From assembly GCF_002902945.1 (NCBI RefSeq), contig NZ_CP026102.1, forward strand, positions 186,001 to 250,000: DNA of 64,000 bases. Direction: 5' to 3'. Position numbers and translations under genes: made by a program. Of this stretch, positions 45,978 through 53,290 are shown in pieces (the first letter of the stretch is position 1; each line of letters starts with the position of its first letter). This stretch comes from Paraburkholderia caribensis. GTDB taxonomy: Bacteria > Pseudomonadota > Gammaproteobacteria > Burkholderiales > Burkholderiaceae. The notes under the pieces were generated by a model that was not told where the DNA came from, did not search any database, and saw only the letters and a list, made by a program, of their open reading frames with translations.

Positions 45978-47342
45978 ATGCAGCAGCCCAAACACACCGT
46001 CGATGTGCAGGACTTTATCGACAGCCAACGCTTTTCGCCTTTTCAATGGACGATACTTGTCCTCTGTTTTCTGGTCGTCGCGGCCGATGGTTTCGACACG
46101 GCGGCGGTCGGCTTCATCGCGCCTTCGCTGGTGCAGGACTGGGGCGTTGCGCGCAGCGCGCTAGGACCCGTGATGAGCGCTGCGCTTGTCGGCCTGGGCA
46201 TAGGCGCATTGGGCGCGGGTCCGCTTGCCGATCGCATCGGACGCAAAACGGTGCTGGTTTTATCGGTGTTTTTCTTTGGCCTATGGAGTCTCGCTGCGGC
46301 ACGCGCGGATTCGATTGAGTCGTTGACGGCGCTGCGTTTCATGACGGGGCTTGGACTCGGCGCTGCAATGCCCAATGCGGTGACCTTGATGTCCGAATAT
46401 GCGCCGGCCCGCATTCGCGCCGTTGCCGTGAATGCGATGTTCTGCGGTTTTTCGTGTGGACTTGCGATTGGTGGTGTCGCGTCCGCGTGGCTCATCCCGC
46501 ATTTCGGTTGGCATAGCGTGCTCGTTGCGGGTGGTGTTGGGCCGATCGTGTTGACGCTCGTGCTCATTATGCTGCTGCCTGAATCTGCGCAGTTCATGGT
46601 GACGAGAAGGCGCGGCGACGCGCGCATCGCAAAGGTTCTTTCGCGAATTGCAAAGGATGTGCGCTTCGGTGAATGCCGGTTCGTTACGGGCGAGCCAGTC
46701 GCGGAACATCGCGGGTCTGCATTGCGCGTGGTGCTCTCGTCGCGTTTTCGCTTTGGTACGTTGATGTTGTGGCTCGCCTATTTCATGGGGCTGTTGATCT
46801 ATTACCTGTTGACTAACTGGTTGCCCACGCTGTTTAAGGACACTGGGTTCTCGGGGCAAAATGCAGCGCTGATGACTTCGCTGTTTCCGCTTGGCGGCGT
46901 GCTTGGCAATCTGAGTGTCGGGTGGTTGATGGACAGGTTCAGGGCGAATCGTGTGATTGCGTGCACGTATGTCGTGGCGGCTGTGCTTGTCATGCTCGTG
47001 GGGCGCGGTCTTGGGCATCAGGTGTGGCTCGGTCTGCTGATTTTTCTGACGGGTACGGTTGTTACGTCGGCTGTTACGTCGATGTCGGCGCTGGCTGCGA
47101 GCTTTTATCCGACTCAAGGGCGGGCTACTGGCGTTGCATGGATGCTAGGCGTGGGGCGTATCGGTGGTGTCGCGGGCGCGCTGGTTGGCGCTGCGTTGAT
47201 GGGGCTGGGTTGGCAGTTTGGTTCGGTGTTTAGCTTGCTTGCGGTGCCCGCGATGATTGCTGCGGTGGGGGTTTTTGCAGTGGCAGCGCGTGTGCGTGAG
47301 TCGGGTGTTGGAGCGGTCGAGTTAACGCCAGCGGTGGAGTGA
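45978..47342 (+). CDS. Aromatic acid:H+ symporter (AAHS family MFS)
   Basis: A 454-residue major facilitator with 12 predicted helices. The helix-1 motif VVAADGFDTAAVGFIAPSLV (DGxD) and the loop GPLADRIGRKTVL are hallmarks of the AAHS family (PcaK, BenK, MhpT), which imports aromatic and related ring acids. The start at 45978 follows AAGGAG (45965-45970). As last gene of the SDR-flavoprotein-NIPSNAP run it predicts that the pathway substrate is an acid taken up from outside. Codon use near the 3' end becomes T/G-richer, grading into the repeat region. Confidence 0.91.
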   Translation: MQQPKHTVDVQDFIDSQRFSPFQWTILVLCFLVVAADGFDTAAVGFIAPSLVQDWGVARSALGPVMSAALVGLGIGALGAGPLADRIGRKTVLVLSVFFFGLWSLAAARADSIESLTALRFMTGLGLGAAMPNAVTLMSEYAPARIRAVAVNAMFCGFSCGLAIGGVASAWLIPHFGWHSVLVAGGVGPIVLTLVLIMLLPESAQFMVTRRRGDARIAKVLSRIAKDVRFGECRFVTGEPVAEHRGSALRVVLSSRFRFGTLMLWLAYFMGLLIYYLLTNWLPTLFKDTGFSGQNAALMTSLFPLGGVLGNLSVGWLMDRFRANRVIACTYVVAAVLVMLVGRGLGHQVWLGLLIFLTGTVVTSAVTSMSALAASFYPTQGRATGVAWMLGVGRIGGVAGALVGAALMGLGWQFGSVFSLLAVPAMIAAVGVFAVAARVRESGVGAVELTPAVE

Positions 47343-47440
47343 CGCAGTTTGGCGTAGTGTTTGTGGTTTTTTCCTGGCTTTCGCGTACTGTTTTCGGTGG
47401 CGCGGCCGGTTTGGTTTTTTGCGGTTTGTGCTGGCGTCTG

Positions 47441-47560
47441 CGAATTGTTTTTTGCTTTCGCGGACATCCGCGCATTGTTAGCGTGGTTTAGGCGTGGCCG
47501 GTCGGTGTTTCGGCCTTTGCTTTTCGCTGGCATCCGCGAATTGTTAGCGTGCTTCAGGCG
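47441..47560. repeat. Degenerate tandem repeat flanking palindromic element 1
   Basis: Two imperfect copies, about 66 bases apart, of a unit reading roughly GCTTTCGCNGNCATCCGCGNA then TTGTTAGCGTGNTTNAGGCGT (starting near 47454 and 47521). The same unit in inverse orientation occurs on the far side of the element (49439-49534) and near copy 2 (62680-62745, 63345-63370). It seems to be the outer edge of the element's terminal repeat. The DNA from 47343 to here is G/T-rich and shows no gene. Confidence 0.7.
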
Positions 47561-47581
47561 TCGCCCCTGTGCGGGGCGGCA

Positions 47582-47615
47582 CCTACTTTTCTTTGCCGCC
47601 GCAAAGAAAAGTAGG
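47582..47615 (+). repeat. Left terminal hairpin of element 1
   Basis: CCTACTTTTCTTTGC, loop CGCC, GCAAAGAAAAGTAGG: a perfect 15-bp stem with a 4-base loop. The same hairpin lies at both ends of copy 2 and, split by the IS, at the right end of copy 1 (48095-48114 and 49400-49414). Confidence 0.92.
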
Positions 47616-47784
47616 CAAAAGAAAGCGGCTCACACCGCCAATTCTTGACGTTTACCCACGGGCCCCCGACGTCCCCACACTTCACGCGGCAGTGCCCTGG
47701 TTGGCGCCCGTTGCCAACGCTTCGAACAGGTGCCTCACCCGCTTCGAATACCCGTACCCGGGCAAACGGCAGCGAATGGTATGC

Positions 47785-47924
47785 GCCGCCCAGGTGGCAA
47801 ACTGTGTGTAGGTTTTCCCGACGTACACGTTCGCGCTCTTACGGGGTGGAGCGCGTGCTCAATCGGTCTGGAGTGAAGCATGTGGAGCACCGAGGGCCTA
47901 CACACAGTTTGCCACCTGGGCGGC
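47785..47924. repeat. Central inverted repeat of element 1
   Basis: A 28-bp perfect inverted repeat (arms 47785-47812 and 47897-47924, core AGGTGGCAAACTGTGTGTAG) around 84 bases. Copy 2 has the same arms (27 of 28 paired) and exactly the same 84-base spacing. Confidence 0.92.
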
Positions 47925-48108
47925 GGCGAACTGTCTGGCGCGGCATGCTGAAACGCGGGTGCGTGAAGCGGGTGAGGCGCTTAGCAAGAGCGCTGGCAAC
48001 GAGCAGGAATGATGTGATTGCCGTGTGAAGCGTAAGACCCTTTGGGGGCCCTCAGGCAAGAACATGGGCTGGCGGTGTGAGCCGCTTTCTTTTGCCTACT
48101 TTTCTTTG

Positions 48109-48114
48109 CGGCGG
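48109..48114. repeat. Target-site duplication, left (CGGCGG)
   Basis: CGGCGG here and at 49394-49399 flank the IS. The uninterrupted site in copy 2 has a single CGGCGG in the hairpin loop, which proves the insertion event. Confidence 0.9.
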
Positions 48115-49393
48115 TGTACAGACTGGAGACATCGCTGACAGGTGTACAGGGACATCGTTGACACTTTCGGGTAATCAAACGCCCGGATTTTCAACCATGC
48201 CCTGGGATGTAAAAGACATCATGAATCGCCGCGAAGATTTCGTCCGTGAGGCCGCCACACAGGCGCTCGCGTTCAGCGAACTGTGCCGCAAATACACGAT
48301 CACCCGCCAGACCGGCTACAAGTGGCTGGCCCGTCACAGGGCGGAAGGCATCAAGGGCCTGGCCGACCGCTCCCGCCGCCCGCATCACAGTCCCAAACGC
48401 TCAGCGCAGACCATCGAGGCGCGGGTGCTCGAAATGCGCCAGGCGCACGGCTGGGGCGGGCGCAAGATCGCCCAGCGCCTGCGCGATCTGGGCGAAACAC
48501 AGATTCCCGCGCCCGCCACGATCACTGAGATCCTGCGCCGTCACGGGCTCATCGATGAACAGGCGTCGCGCCAGCGCCAGCACTGGCAGCGCTTCGAGCA
48601 CGAGTATCCGAACTCGCTGTGGCAGATGGACTTCAAGGGTGACTTCCCGACCCTGGAGAGCGGACGCTGCGCGCCATTGACGGTCATCGATGACCACTCG
48701 CGCTACAACGTCGTGCTGAGCGCCTGCTCGCGCACCACCACGCAGGTCGTGCAGGAAGCGCTGGAGCGGGCGTTCCGCTGCTACGGGCTGCCTTCGTGCA
48801 TCAACACCGACAACGGCGCGCCATGGGGCTCGCCCAGCGCGCCGGGCCAGCTCACCGAGCTCGCGGTCTGGCTGATCCGGCTGGGCATCCATGTGAGCTA
48901 TAGCCGGCCGTATCACCCGCAGACCAACGGCAAGGATGAACGGTTTCACCGCTCGCTGAAGGCCGAAGTGTTGCAGCGGCATGCGTTCACCACGCACGAG
49001 CACGTGCAGCGGGAACTGGATCGCTGGCGGCAGGTGTACAACACCGAGCGTCCGCACGAGGCACTGGGAATGGCGGTGCCGCTCACCCGCTACGCGTGCA
49101 GCCTGCGCAGGATGCCTGGGCGGCTGCCAGAGCCCGAATACCGCTGCGGCGACGCGGTTTTACGGGTCAACTCAAGCGGCGTGGTGCGCGTGCGCGGCGA
49201 GAAACTGAAGCTCTCGATCGCACTCAAGGGGCTGCAGGTGGCCGCCCGCCCGAGCGAGGACGAAGACGGTGTGATTGACATCTGGTTCGCCCATCAGCGG
49301 GTCGCAAAACTTGACCTGAAGGCAGCAAAACCCTGACCATCATGTGTCAGCGATGTCTCTGTACATGTGTCAACCATGTCTCCAGTCTGTACA
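48115..49393 (+). mobile_element. IS481-family insertion sequence, complete
   Basis: A 1279-bp element with 18-bp terminal inverted repeats TGTACAGACTGGAGACAT (48115-48132 and 49376-49393, perfect). A second, shorter inner copy of the end motif is seen at both termini (TGTACAGGGACATCGTTGACA at about 48143 and its partner near 49345-49365), likely extra transposase sites. TGT...ACA ends and a single DDE transposase fit the IS481 family. It is flanked by a 6-bp target duplication and appears intact, so it may be mobile. Confidence 0.93.
48197..49336 (+). CDS. IS481-family transposase (DDE)
   Basis: A 379-residue transposase. An N-terminal helix-turn-helix (YTITRQTGYKWLARHRAEGI, then GLADRSRRPHHSP) is followed by an RNase-H-like rve integrase core with the acidic triad at LWQMDFKGDF, INTDNGAPWG and NGKDERFHRS. 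The C-terminal part is a small beta-rich domain. The start at 48197 is the first ATG that gives the family's usual MPWDVKD N-terminus. No frameshift or stop, so a working copy is likely. The frame is open further back into the IS end. Confidence 0.94.
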   Translation: MPWDVKDIMNRREDFVREAATQALAFSELCRKYTITRQTGYKWLARHRAEGIKGLADRSRRPHHSPKRSAQTIEARVLEMRQAHGWGGRKIAQRLRDLGETQIPAPATITEILRRHGLIDEQASRQRQHWQRFEHEYPNSLWQMDFKGDFPTLESGRCAPLTVIDDHSRYNVVLSACSRTTTQVVQEALERAFRCYGLPSCINTDNGAPWGSPSAPGQLTELAVWLIRLGIHVSYSRPYHPQTNGKDERFHRSLKAEVLQRHAFTTHEHVQRELDRWRQVYNTERPHEALGMAVPLTRYACSLRRMPGRLPEPEYRCGDAVLRVNSSGVVRVRGEKLKLSIALKGLQVAARPSEDEDGVIDIWFAHQRVAKLDLKAAKP

Positions 49394-49399
49394 CGGCGG
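49394..49399. repeat. Target-site duplication, right (CGGCGG)
   Basis: Second copy of the CGGCGG duplicated on insertion of the IS481 element; the original palindromic element continues at 49400. Confidence 0.9.
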
Positions 49400-49438
49400 C
49401 AAAGAAAAGTAGGTGCCGCCCCGCACAGGGGCGACGCG

Positions 49439-49534
49439 TGAAGCACGCTAACGCATCGCGGATGCCAGCGAAAGCAAAGGCCGAAACACCGAACGGCGAC
49501 GCCTGAAGCACGCTAACGCATCGCGGATGCCAGC
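49439..49534. repeat. Direct repeat, 31 bp, period 65
   Basis: The 31 bases starting TGAAGCACGCTAACGCATCG occur perfectly at 49439-49469 and 49504-49534, each preceded by GGCGACGC. They are the inverse of the unit on the left flank of element 1, so the outer border of the element seems to have been tandemly duplicated. Confidence 0.85.
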
Positions 49535-49575
49535 CCAAAACCCAAAACCCAAAACCCAAAACCCAAAACCCAGAA
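49534..49575. repeat. Microsatellite (CCCAAAA)n
   Basis: Five perfect CCCAAAA units and a sixth with one change, ending 11 bases before the ddpF stop codon. Such 7-base tracts change length by slippage; here it is outside the reading frame. Confidence 0.95.
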
Positions 49576-49586
49576 CAGCAACTCAA

Positions 49587-50354
49587 TCACAAAGAAGCAT
49601 CAACCCCAATCACCTCCACAGCCTTGCGCCGATACCCCCCCGTCGCGAGCAGGAGGCTGCGTGAATACTCACTCTCAACCTGCTGCGCGCGAACGCGCCC
49701 AATATCGAGTTCCTCAACAATCTCACCATTACGCATAATCGCGACCCGCGAACACAAAAACCCGACCACCGCGAGATTATGACTAACAAGAATCATCGTC
49801 AGATTGCGCTCCTGATGCAGGCGCTTAAGCAGGTTCAATATCTCGGCCTGCACGGAGACATCAAGTGCCGAGGTCGGCTCATCGAGCAACAGCACACGCG
49901 GCTCAACAATCAACGCGCGCGCAATCGCAACCCGTTGCCTTTGCCCACCCGACAACTGATGCGGATAGCGAAACCGAAACGACGCATTCAATCCCACTTC
50001 ACGCAGCGCATTGACGATCCGCTCTTCATGCCGATCAATTCCACTGATACGCAACGGCTCGCGCAATGTCTGATCGACGGTGAAGCGCGGATGCAGCGAC
50101 CCATACGGGTCCTGAAACACCATCTGCACATCGCGCTTTCGCGCCGCTTGTTCGTGCTGTGCAATACGCATCGTGCCTTGCGCAATCGGCGTAAGCCCAC
50201 TCAATGCTCGCAGGATCGTCGACTTGCCGGAACCTGACTCGCCAACAAGACCGAACACTTCGCCCTGCGCAACATGAAAGCTGGCATTGCGCACCGCATC
50301 GACGGCGCCTGCAGCCGTCTTGAACCGAACCGTCACCGCATCGACGTCGATCAT
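49587..50354 (-). CDS. ddpF: Dipeptide ABC transporter ATP-binding protein DdpF
   Basis: A 255-residue ABC ATPase. Walker A GLVGESGSGKST, signature LSGGQRQRVAIARAL, Walker B LLLDEPTSALD and the switch His in LVSHNLAVV are complete. It is short for an OppF/DdpF protein (usually 300 or more) because the C-terminal oligo_HPY tail is missing; NikE-type members are similarly short. The start overlaps the ddpD stop by 4 bases (ATGA). It pairs with DdpD to drive uptake through DdpBC. Last gene of the operon. Confidence 0.92.
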   Translation of the reverse strand: MIDVDAVTVRFKTAAGAVDAVRNASFHVAQGEVFGLVGESGSGKSTILRALSGLTPIAQGTMRIAQHEQAARKRDVQMVFQDPYGSLHPRFTVDQTLREPLRISGIDRHEERIVNALREVGLNASFRFRYPHQLSGGQRQRVAIARALIVEPRVLLLDEPTSALDVSVQAEILNLLKRLHQERNLTMILVSHNLAVVGFLCSRVAIMRNGEIVEELDIGRVRAQQVESEYSRSLLLATGGYRRKAVEVIGVDASL

Positions 50355-51232
50355 GCGGATGCTCCTTGCACGTCGTTGAGCCAGGCGGGATCGCGCGAGA
50401 GAACCGGCAACTCGTCGGGCGGATTGGCAAGCGGCGGGTTCGCAGCCAACAAGCCACGCGTATAAGGATGTTGCGCATGAACGAGATCGCGCGCCGCGCA
50501 GGTCTCGACGACGCGCCCCGCGTACATCACCACGACGCGGTCGCAGAACGACATCACAAGCGGCAGATCGTGGCTGATGAAGATGAGGCCAGTATCATGT
50601 TTCGCGATCATCTCGTCGAGTACGGCGAGTACCTGCATCGATACGAGCACGTCGAGCGCACTGGTCGGTTCGTCGGCGATCAACAGGCGCGGCCCCGTCG
50701 ATACCATCATCGCGATCATCACACGCTGCCCCATGCCGCCCGAAAGTTCATGAGGATACGAATCCACCACGCGCTCCGGGTTGCGGATATGCACGGCTTC
50801 GAGCGCGGCGATGATCTTCTCGCGCATCGCGCGCCGGCCAAGCTTTGGCTCGTGCAGCGCAAACGCTTCGCGCATCTGCTGCGCCACGGTCATCACCGGG
50901 TTCAGCGAGTATTTCGGATCTTGCAGGATCATGCCCATCTGCTGGCCACACAGCTTCCGGCGCTGATCAGCACGCATGTCGAGCAGATCGCTTCCGTCGA
51001 AGCGCATCGTCTTCGCCGTGCAATGCGCGGCGGGCGGCAATAATCCCAGCAGTGCGCGACCCGTCAATGATTTACCCGAGCCAGATTCGCCGACAATGCC
51101 GAGCCGCTCGCCCTTGTTCAGCGTCAACGAAAGGCCGCGCACCGCTTCGTTCATCGTGCCGTCGTGAGCGCGGAACGCAATGCGCAGATCGTCGATTTCG
51201 CACAATGCGCGCGTCGTGTCGTGCGTGCTCAT
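50351..51232 (-). CDS. ddpD: Dipeptide ABC transporter ATP-binding protein DdpD
   Basis: A 293-residue ABC ATPase with Walker A GIVGESGSGKSL, signature ELSGGMGQRVMIAMMV, Walker B LLIADEPTSALDV and the oligo_HPY C-terminal tail (HPYTRGLLAANPPL). The start at 51232 is one base after the ddpC stop and has GGAG from the upstream Met codon region as ribosome site; a start at 51244 is also open. It forms the ATPase heterodimer with DdpF. Confidence 0.93.
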   Translation of the reverse strand: MSTHDTTRALCEIDDLRIAFRAHDGTMNEAVRGLSLTLNKGERLGIVGESGSGKSLTGRALLGLLPPAAHCTAKTMRFDGSDLLDMRADQRRKLCGQQMGMILQDPKYSLNPVMTVAQQMREAFALHEPKLGRRAMREKIIAALEAVHIRNPERVVDSYPHELSGGMGQRVMIAMMVSTGPRLLIADEPTSALDVLVSMQVLAVLDEMIAKHDTGLIFISHDLPLVMSFCDRVVVMYAGRVVETCAARDLVHAQHPYTRGLLAANPPLANPPDELPVLSRDPAWLNDVQGASA

Positions 51233-51233
51233 G

Positions 51234-52187
51234 TCAGTCTCCATGGCGCGGATCGAAAACGTCGCGCAATCCGTCGCCTAGCAGATTGAACGCGAGGCTC
51301 ACGAGCAGAATCGCAAAGCCTGGAATGGTGGCGACCCACCACGAATCGAGCAGCACGTTGCGGCCCGAAGCGACCATGAAGCCCCATTCGGGACTCGGCG
51401 GTTGCGCGCCGAGTCCGAGAAAGCCCAGGCCCGCGACGGTCAGAATAATGCCCGCCATGTCGAGCGTCGCGCGCACGATCACCGACGACGAGCAGAGCGG
51501 CACGATATAGCGCAGCAAAATGCGCAGATTAGACGCGCCTTGCAGCCGCGCAACGTGAATGAAGTCGGTCTGTACGAGCCGCAATGTCTCGGCGCGCGCG
51601 AGGCGCGCATACGCGGGCCATGCGGTGATCGAAATGGCGATCACCGCATTGAACACACCCGGCCCCAAAGCCGCCGCGAACGCGAGCGCAAGCACGATCT
51701 TCGGAAAGGCGAGTGCGATGTCGGTCACGCGCATCAGTACGTTGTCGACCCAGCCGCCGAAAAAGCCCGCCGTCGTGCCGATCAGAAGTCCGATGGGCAC
51801 GACGACCACGACGACGAGGATCGCTATGGAGAGCGTCAGGCGCGACCCGTAAATGATGCGCGAAAGAATATCGCGGCCGAGCTGATCGGTGCCGAGCCAG
51901 TGAGACGCCGAGCCGGGCGGCAACAGCCGGTCGGACAACACCTGCCTGAGCGGGTCGTGCGGCGCGATCCACGGCCCGATGATCGCGACGATCACCAGCA
52001 GCACGAGAATCGAAAAGCCGAACACCGACAGCGGATTGCCCCTGAAGCGCCGCCAGCGCCGGTATGCGAGGCCGAGCGCCGCCTGCCGGCGCGATGCGGG
52101 CGTGTCGGTCAGCAGCCATTCCTTCAAGGTCGGACGGGGCGTATTCATCGGCCAGTCCGATGTAGAGCGGTCAACAGGAGGTCGCAC
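51234..52187 (-). CDS. ddpC: Dipeptide ABC transporter permease DdpC
   Basis: A 317-residue inner-membrane permease with an N-terminal OppC domain (RFRGNPLSVFGFSILVLLVI), six membrane segments and the EAA-type loop facing the ATPase (AWPAYARLARAETLRLVQTD, then GASNLRILLRYIVP). GTG start with GGAG nine bases upstream; an ATG 13 codons later (52148) is an alternative without a good site. It forms the translocation pore with DdpB. Confidence 0.92.
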   Translation of the reverse strand: MRPPVDRSTSDWPMNTPRPTLKEWLLTDTPASRRQAALGLAYRRWRRFRGNPLSVFGFSILVLLVIVAIIGPWIAPHDPLRQVLSDRLLPPGSASHWLGTDQLGRDILSRIIYGSRLTLSIAILVVVVVVPIGLLIGTTAGFFGGWVDNVLMRVTDIALAFPKIVLALAFAAALGPGVFNAVIAISITAWPAYARLARAETLRLVQTDFIHVARLQGASNLRILLRYIVPLCSSSVIVRATLDMAGIILTVAGLGFLGLGAQPPSPEWGFMVASGRNVLLDSWWVATIPGFAILLVSLAFNLLGDGLRDVFDPRHGD

Positions 52188-52206
52188 GTCGATAGTCTCC
52201 GTTGCA

Positions 52207-53277
52207 TCAGCGGGCGCGCGGATCGAACACGCGATAGAGCGCGTCGGTCAGCAGATTCAACGCGATGAAGGTGATGCCGATCACGAGCGTGCTGCCAAGC
52301 ACGGCATTCATGTCGGCGTTGAGCAACGCACCCGTCAGATACGAGCCGATGCCCGGCCACGCGAAGACGATTTCCGTCAACACCGAACCTTCGAGCAAGA
52401 AGCTGTACGAGAGCGCGATGACCGTGAGCAGCGGCACCGCGATATTGCCGAACGCATGCACCCACACGACGCGCCGCTCGGACAGGCCTTTGGCGCGCGC
52501 TGTGGTGATGTACTCCTGATTCAGCTGGTCGAGCATGAACGAGCGCGTCATCCGGCTCAGATATGCGACCGAGTAGTAGCCGAGTATCGCGGCAGGCAAT
52601 GCGATGTGCGACAGCGCATTGAAGAACACATCCCATTCGCCCGCCATCAGCGAGTCGATCAGCAGGCTGCCCGTGCGCGGTTCGACCATGCCGTCGAATA
52701 CCGGGTCGAGCCTGCCCGGTCCCGATACCCAATGCAGTTTTGCGTAGAACAGCAGCAGTCCCATCAGGCCGAGCCAGAACACCGGCACCGAACTGCCGAT
52801 CAAGCCGATGAAACGCGCCACGTGATCGATCCAGCGGTTGTGCCGGACGGCCGCAATCACGCCGAGCGGCACGCCGACCAGCACGCCGATGATCGTCGAC
52901 AGTGTCGCGAGTTCGAGCGTCGCGGGGAACACGCGCTTGATGTCGTCGATCACGGGGTTCGCAGTCAGCAGCGATACGCCGAGATCGCCGTGCAGCACCG
53001 CGCTCACATAAATAAAGAACTGCTCGGCGAGCGGCTTGTCGAGACCGAGCTGGATGCGCGCGGCCGCGTAGGCGCTCGCCGACGCGCGGTCGCCGAGTAT
53101 GGCGAGCACGGGATCGATCGGCACCTTGCGGCCGATCACGAAGGTCACGGCCAGCAGGCCCGTGAACGTGATCGCGAGCGTGAGCACCCAGCGCAGCACG
53201 CGCAACGTCCAGCGCAAGCCCGCGCTGCGCGCGGACGCAGCGCGGATCTGGTCGATGGGAGTGATCGGTGTCGACAT
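52207..53277 (-). CDS. ddpB: Dipeptide ABC transporter permease DdpB
   Basis: A 356-residue permease of the OppB/DppB type. The first segment LRWVLTLAITFTGLLAVTFV is followed by an extended periplasmic loop, then five more helices with the EAA loop QEYITTARAKGLSERRVVWV. LLEGSVLTEIVFAWPGIGSY is a DppB signature. It lies 13 bases after the binding-protein gene and 19 before ddpC. Confidence 0.93.
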   Translation of the reverse strand: MSTPITPIDQIRAASARSAGLRWTLRVLRWVLTLAITFTGLLAVTFVIGRKVPIDPVLAILGDRASASAYAAARIQLGLDKPLAEQFFIYVSAVLHGDLGVSLLTANPVIDDIKRVFPATLELATLSTIIGVLVGVPLGVIAAVRHNRWIDHVARFIGLIGSSVPVFWLGLMGLLLFYAKLHWVSGPGRLDPVFDGMVEPRTGSLLIDSLMAGEWDVFFNALSHIALPAAILGYYSVAYLSRMTRSFMLDQLNQEYITTARAKGLSERRVVWVHAFGNIAVPLLTVIALSYSFLLEGSVLTEIVFAWPGIGSYLTGALLNADMNAVLGSTLVIGITFIALNLLTDALYRVFDPRAR

Positions 53278-53290
53278 ATCCGCCGTGCGC

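Larger units (their letters stand above)
47558..49437 (+). repeat. 595-bp palindromic intergenic element, copy 1 (split by an IS)
   Basis: The element occupies 47558-48114 and 49400-49437; 48115-49399 is an inserted IS plus one target duplicate. Without the insert it is 595 bases, the same length as copy 2. Its two ends (about 82 bases from GCGTCGCCCCTGTGCGGGG) are inverted copies of each other and each carries a 15-bp hairpin. The whole element is an imperfect palindrome: inside lies a perfect 28-bp inverted repeat (47785-47812 and 47897-47924) around an 84-base centre. Copy 2 is in the opposite orientation. A 127-codon frame (47645-48028) exists but changes many residues between copies, so I do not call it a gene. 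Confidence 0.88.

Noticed and set aside
49534..49575. CCCAAAA tract as a telomere-like end
   Set aside because: Only six units inside a continuous chromosome segment; a slippage microsatellite explains it.
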